A program made the translations under genes and the position numbers. From NCBI GenBank assembly GCA_027002265.1, contig JAMOTM010000035.1:1-35188 (forward strand): 35,188 nt of DNA, read 5' to 3'. Below the pieces are notes generated by a model, which ran no database searches, was not told the origin of the DNA, and was given only the letters and a program-made list of their open reading frames with translations. This DNA is from Aquificota bacterium (lineage in GTDB: Bacteria > Aquificota > Aquificia > Desulfurobacteriales > DQVG01). Positions 34,902 to 35,188 of the stretch are shown in pieces (the stretch's first letter is position 1; each line of letters begins with the position of its first letter).

Positions 34902-35096
34902 CTTGAAATGCCTGCTTTTCTAGGCGGGATTGCAACACACCGATAGGTATACCTCTTCCATTATCATAGACTGAGTAAATGAAATCTTGAAATGCCTGCT
35001 TTTCTAGGCGGGATTGCAACTTATAAAATATTAAATATTTGTTATTCCTATATACAATTTGGCTTGAAATGCCTGCTTTTCTAGACGGGATTGCAC
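34902..35096 (+). CRISPR. Short CRISPR array: three repeats, two spacers
   Basis: Repeats of 35 bases start CTTGAAATGCCTGC and end GGCGGGATTGCAAC, at 34902-34936, 34986-35020 and 35063-35096. The first two are identical; the third has a G-to-A change and a one-base loss at its end. Spacers are 49 bases (34937-34985) and 42 bases (35021-35062) and share no sequence. The 3' end ATTGCAAC resembles the ATTGAAAC crRNA handle of type I and III systems. Both this and the decayed last repeat suggest plus-strand transcription with the leader on the left. GCCT/AGGC within the repeat can form a short stem, broken in repeat 3. No cas gene is visible. Confidence 0.93.
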
Positions 35097-35131
35097 TAAG
35101 AAAGCTATTTATCTGTGTCTAAATCTTTACT

Positions 35132-35143
35132 TTGAACTGCCTG
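35132..35143 (+). repeat. Possible decayed fourth CRISPR repeat
   Basis: TTGAACTGCCTG matches the repeat start TTGAAATGCCTG at 11 of 12 bases. It lies about 35 bases after repeat 3, a spacer-like distance. The rest of the repeat is not recognisable. Confidence 0.35.
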
Positions 35144-35188
35144 AACACTTCTTGTTTTCTGTTAAAATTAAAAAACTCAGAATTTATT

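Overview
The window is very A+T-rich, roughly 30% G+C by eye, with lysine- and isoleucine-heavy proteins. It comes from a Gram-negative, flagellated bacterium: it carries a LolC/E-type lipoprotein-release permease, MurJ, a c-type cytochrome lipoprotein, flagellar genes and a chemoreceptor. RNase P RNA is strikingly G+C-rich against this background, as is usual for structural RNAs of thermophiles. Linked sucCD and a four-subunit 2-oxoacid:ferredoxin oxidoreductase point to ferredoxin-based anaerobic central carbon metabolism. My best inference is a member of the Thermodesulfobacteriota (Thermodesulfobacterium-like). No taxonomic marker was compared with a database.

Layout. 1-3760 (minus): a cytidylyltransferase/beta-propeller fusion, a FemAB-like acyltransferase, a SAM methyltransferase and the start of a Cys-rich DUF1847-like protein; this looks like surface-glycan or envelope modification. 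3948-8938 (minus): a compact six-gene operon sucC-sucD-korA-korD-korB-korC closed by a strong terminator; it interconverts succinate, succinyl-CoA and 2-oxoglutarate, oxidatively or reductively. 9159-14222 (minus): flagellar genes flgD-flgE, a terminator, then fliL-fliN-fliO-fliP and an unrecognised 142-residue gene; fliM, fliQ and fliR are not here. 14335-19541 (plus): mfd-argC-lolC/E. 19679-21109 (plus): a sirtuin with desuccinylase-type residues and a second methyltransferase, ended by a near-perfect bidirectional terminator. 21151-24383 (minus): gyrB followed by a cytochrome c lipoprotein. 24513-25733 (plus): a degenerate PilM-like actin fold. 25736-26824 (minus): a TehA/SLAC1-family transporter. 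27023-29752 (plus): a chemoreceptor with a long poly-HAMP array. 29799-32646 (minus): ribBA-murJ. 32727-34127 (plus): an unrecognised 466-residue protein. 34129-34480 (minus): RNase P RNA. 34481-34901: non-coding. 34902-35096: a small CRISPR array with three repeats, two spacers and possibly a decayed fourth repeat; no cas gene lies in the window.

Promoters that can be read fall into two forms. One is TTGAYA-N16-TAATAT, at rnpB and the TehA-family gene. The other is an extended -10 of the TGNTATAAT type, upstream of flgD, ribBA, the pilM-like gene, gyrB (as TGGTATACT) and an unexplained plus-strand site between rnpB and the CRISPR array. The most promising undescribed items are the cytidylyltransferase/propeller fusion, the unknown genes at 9159-9587 and 32727-34127, and the possible transcript between rnpB and the CRISPR array.
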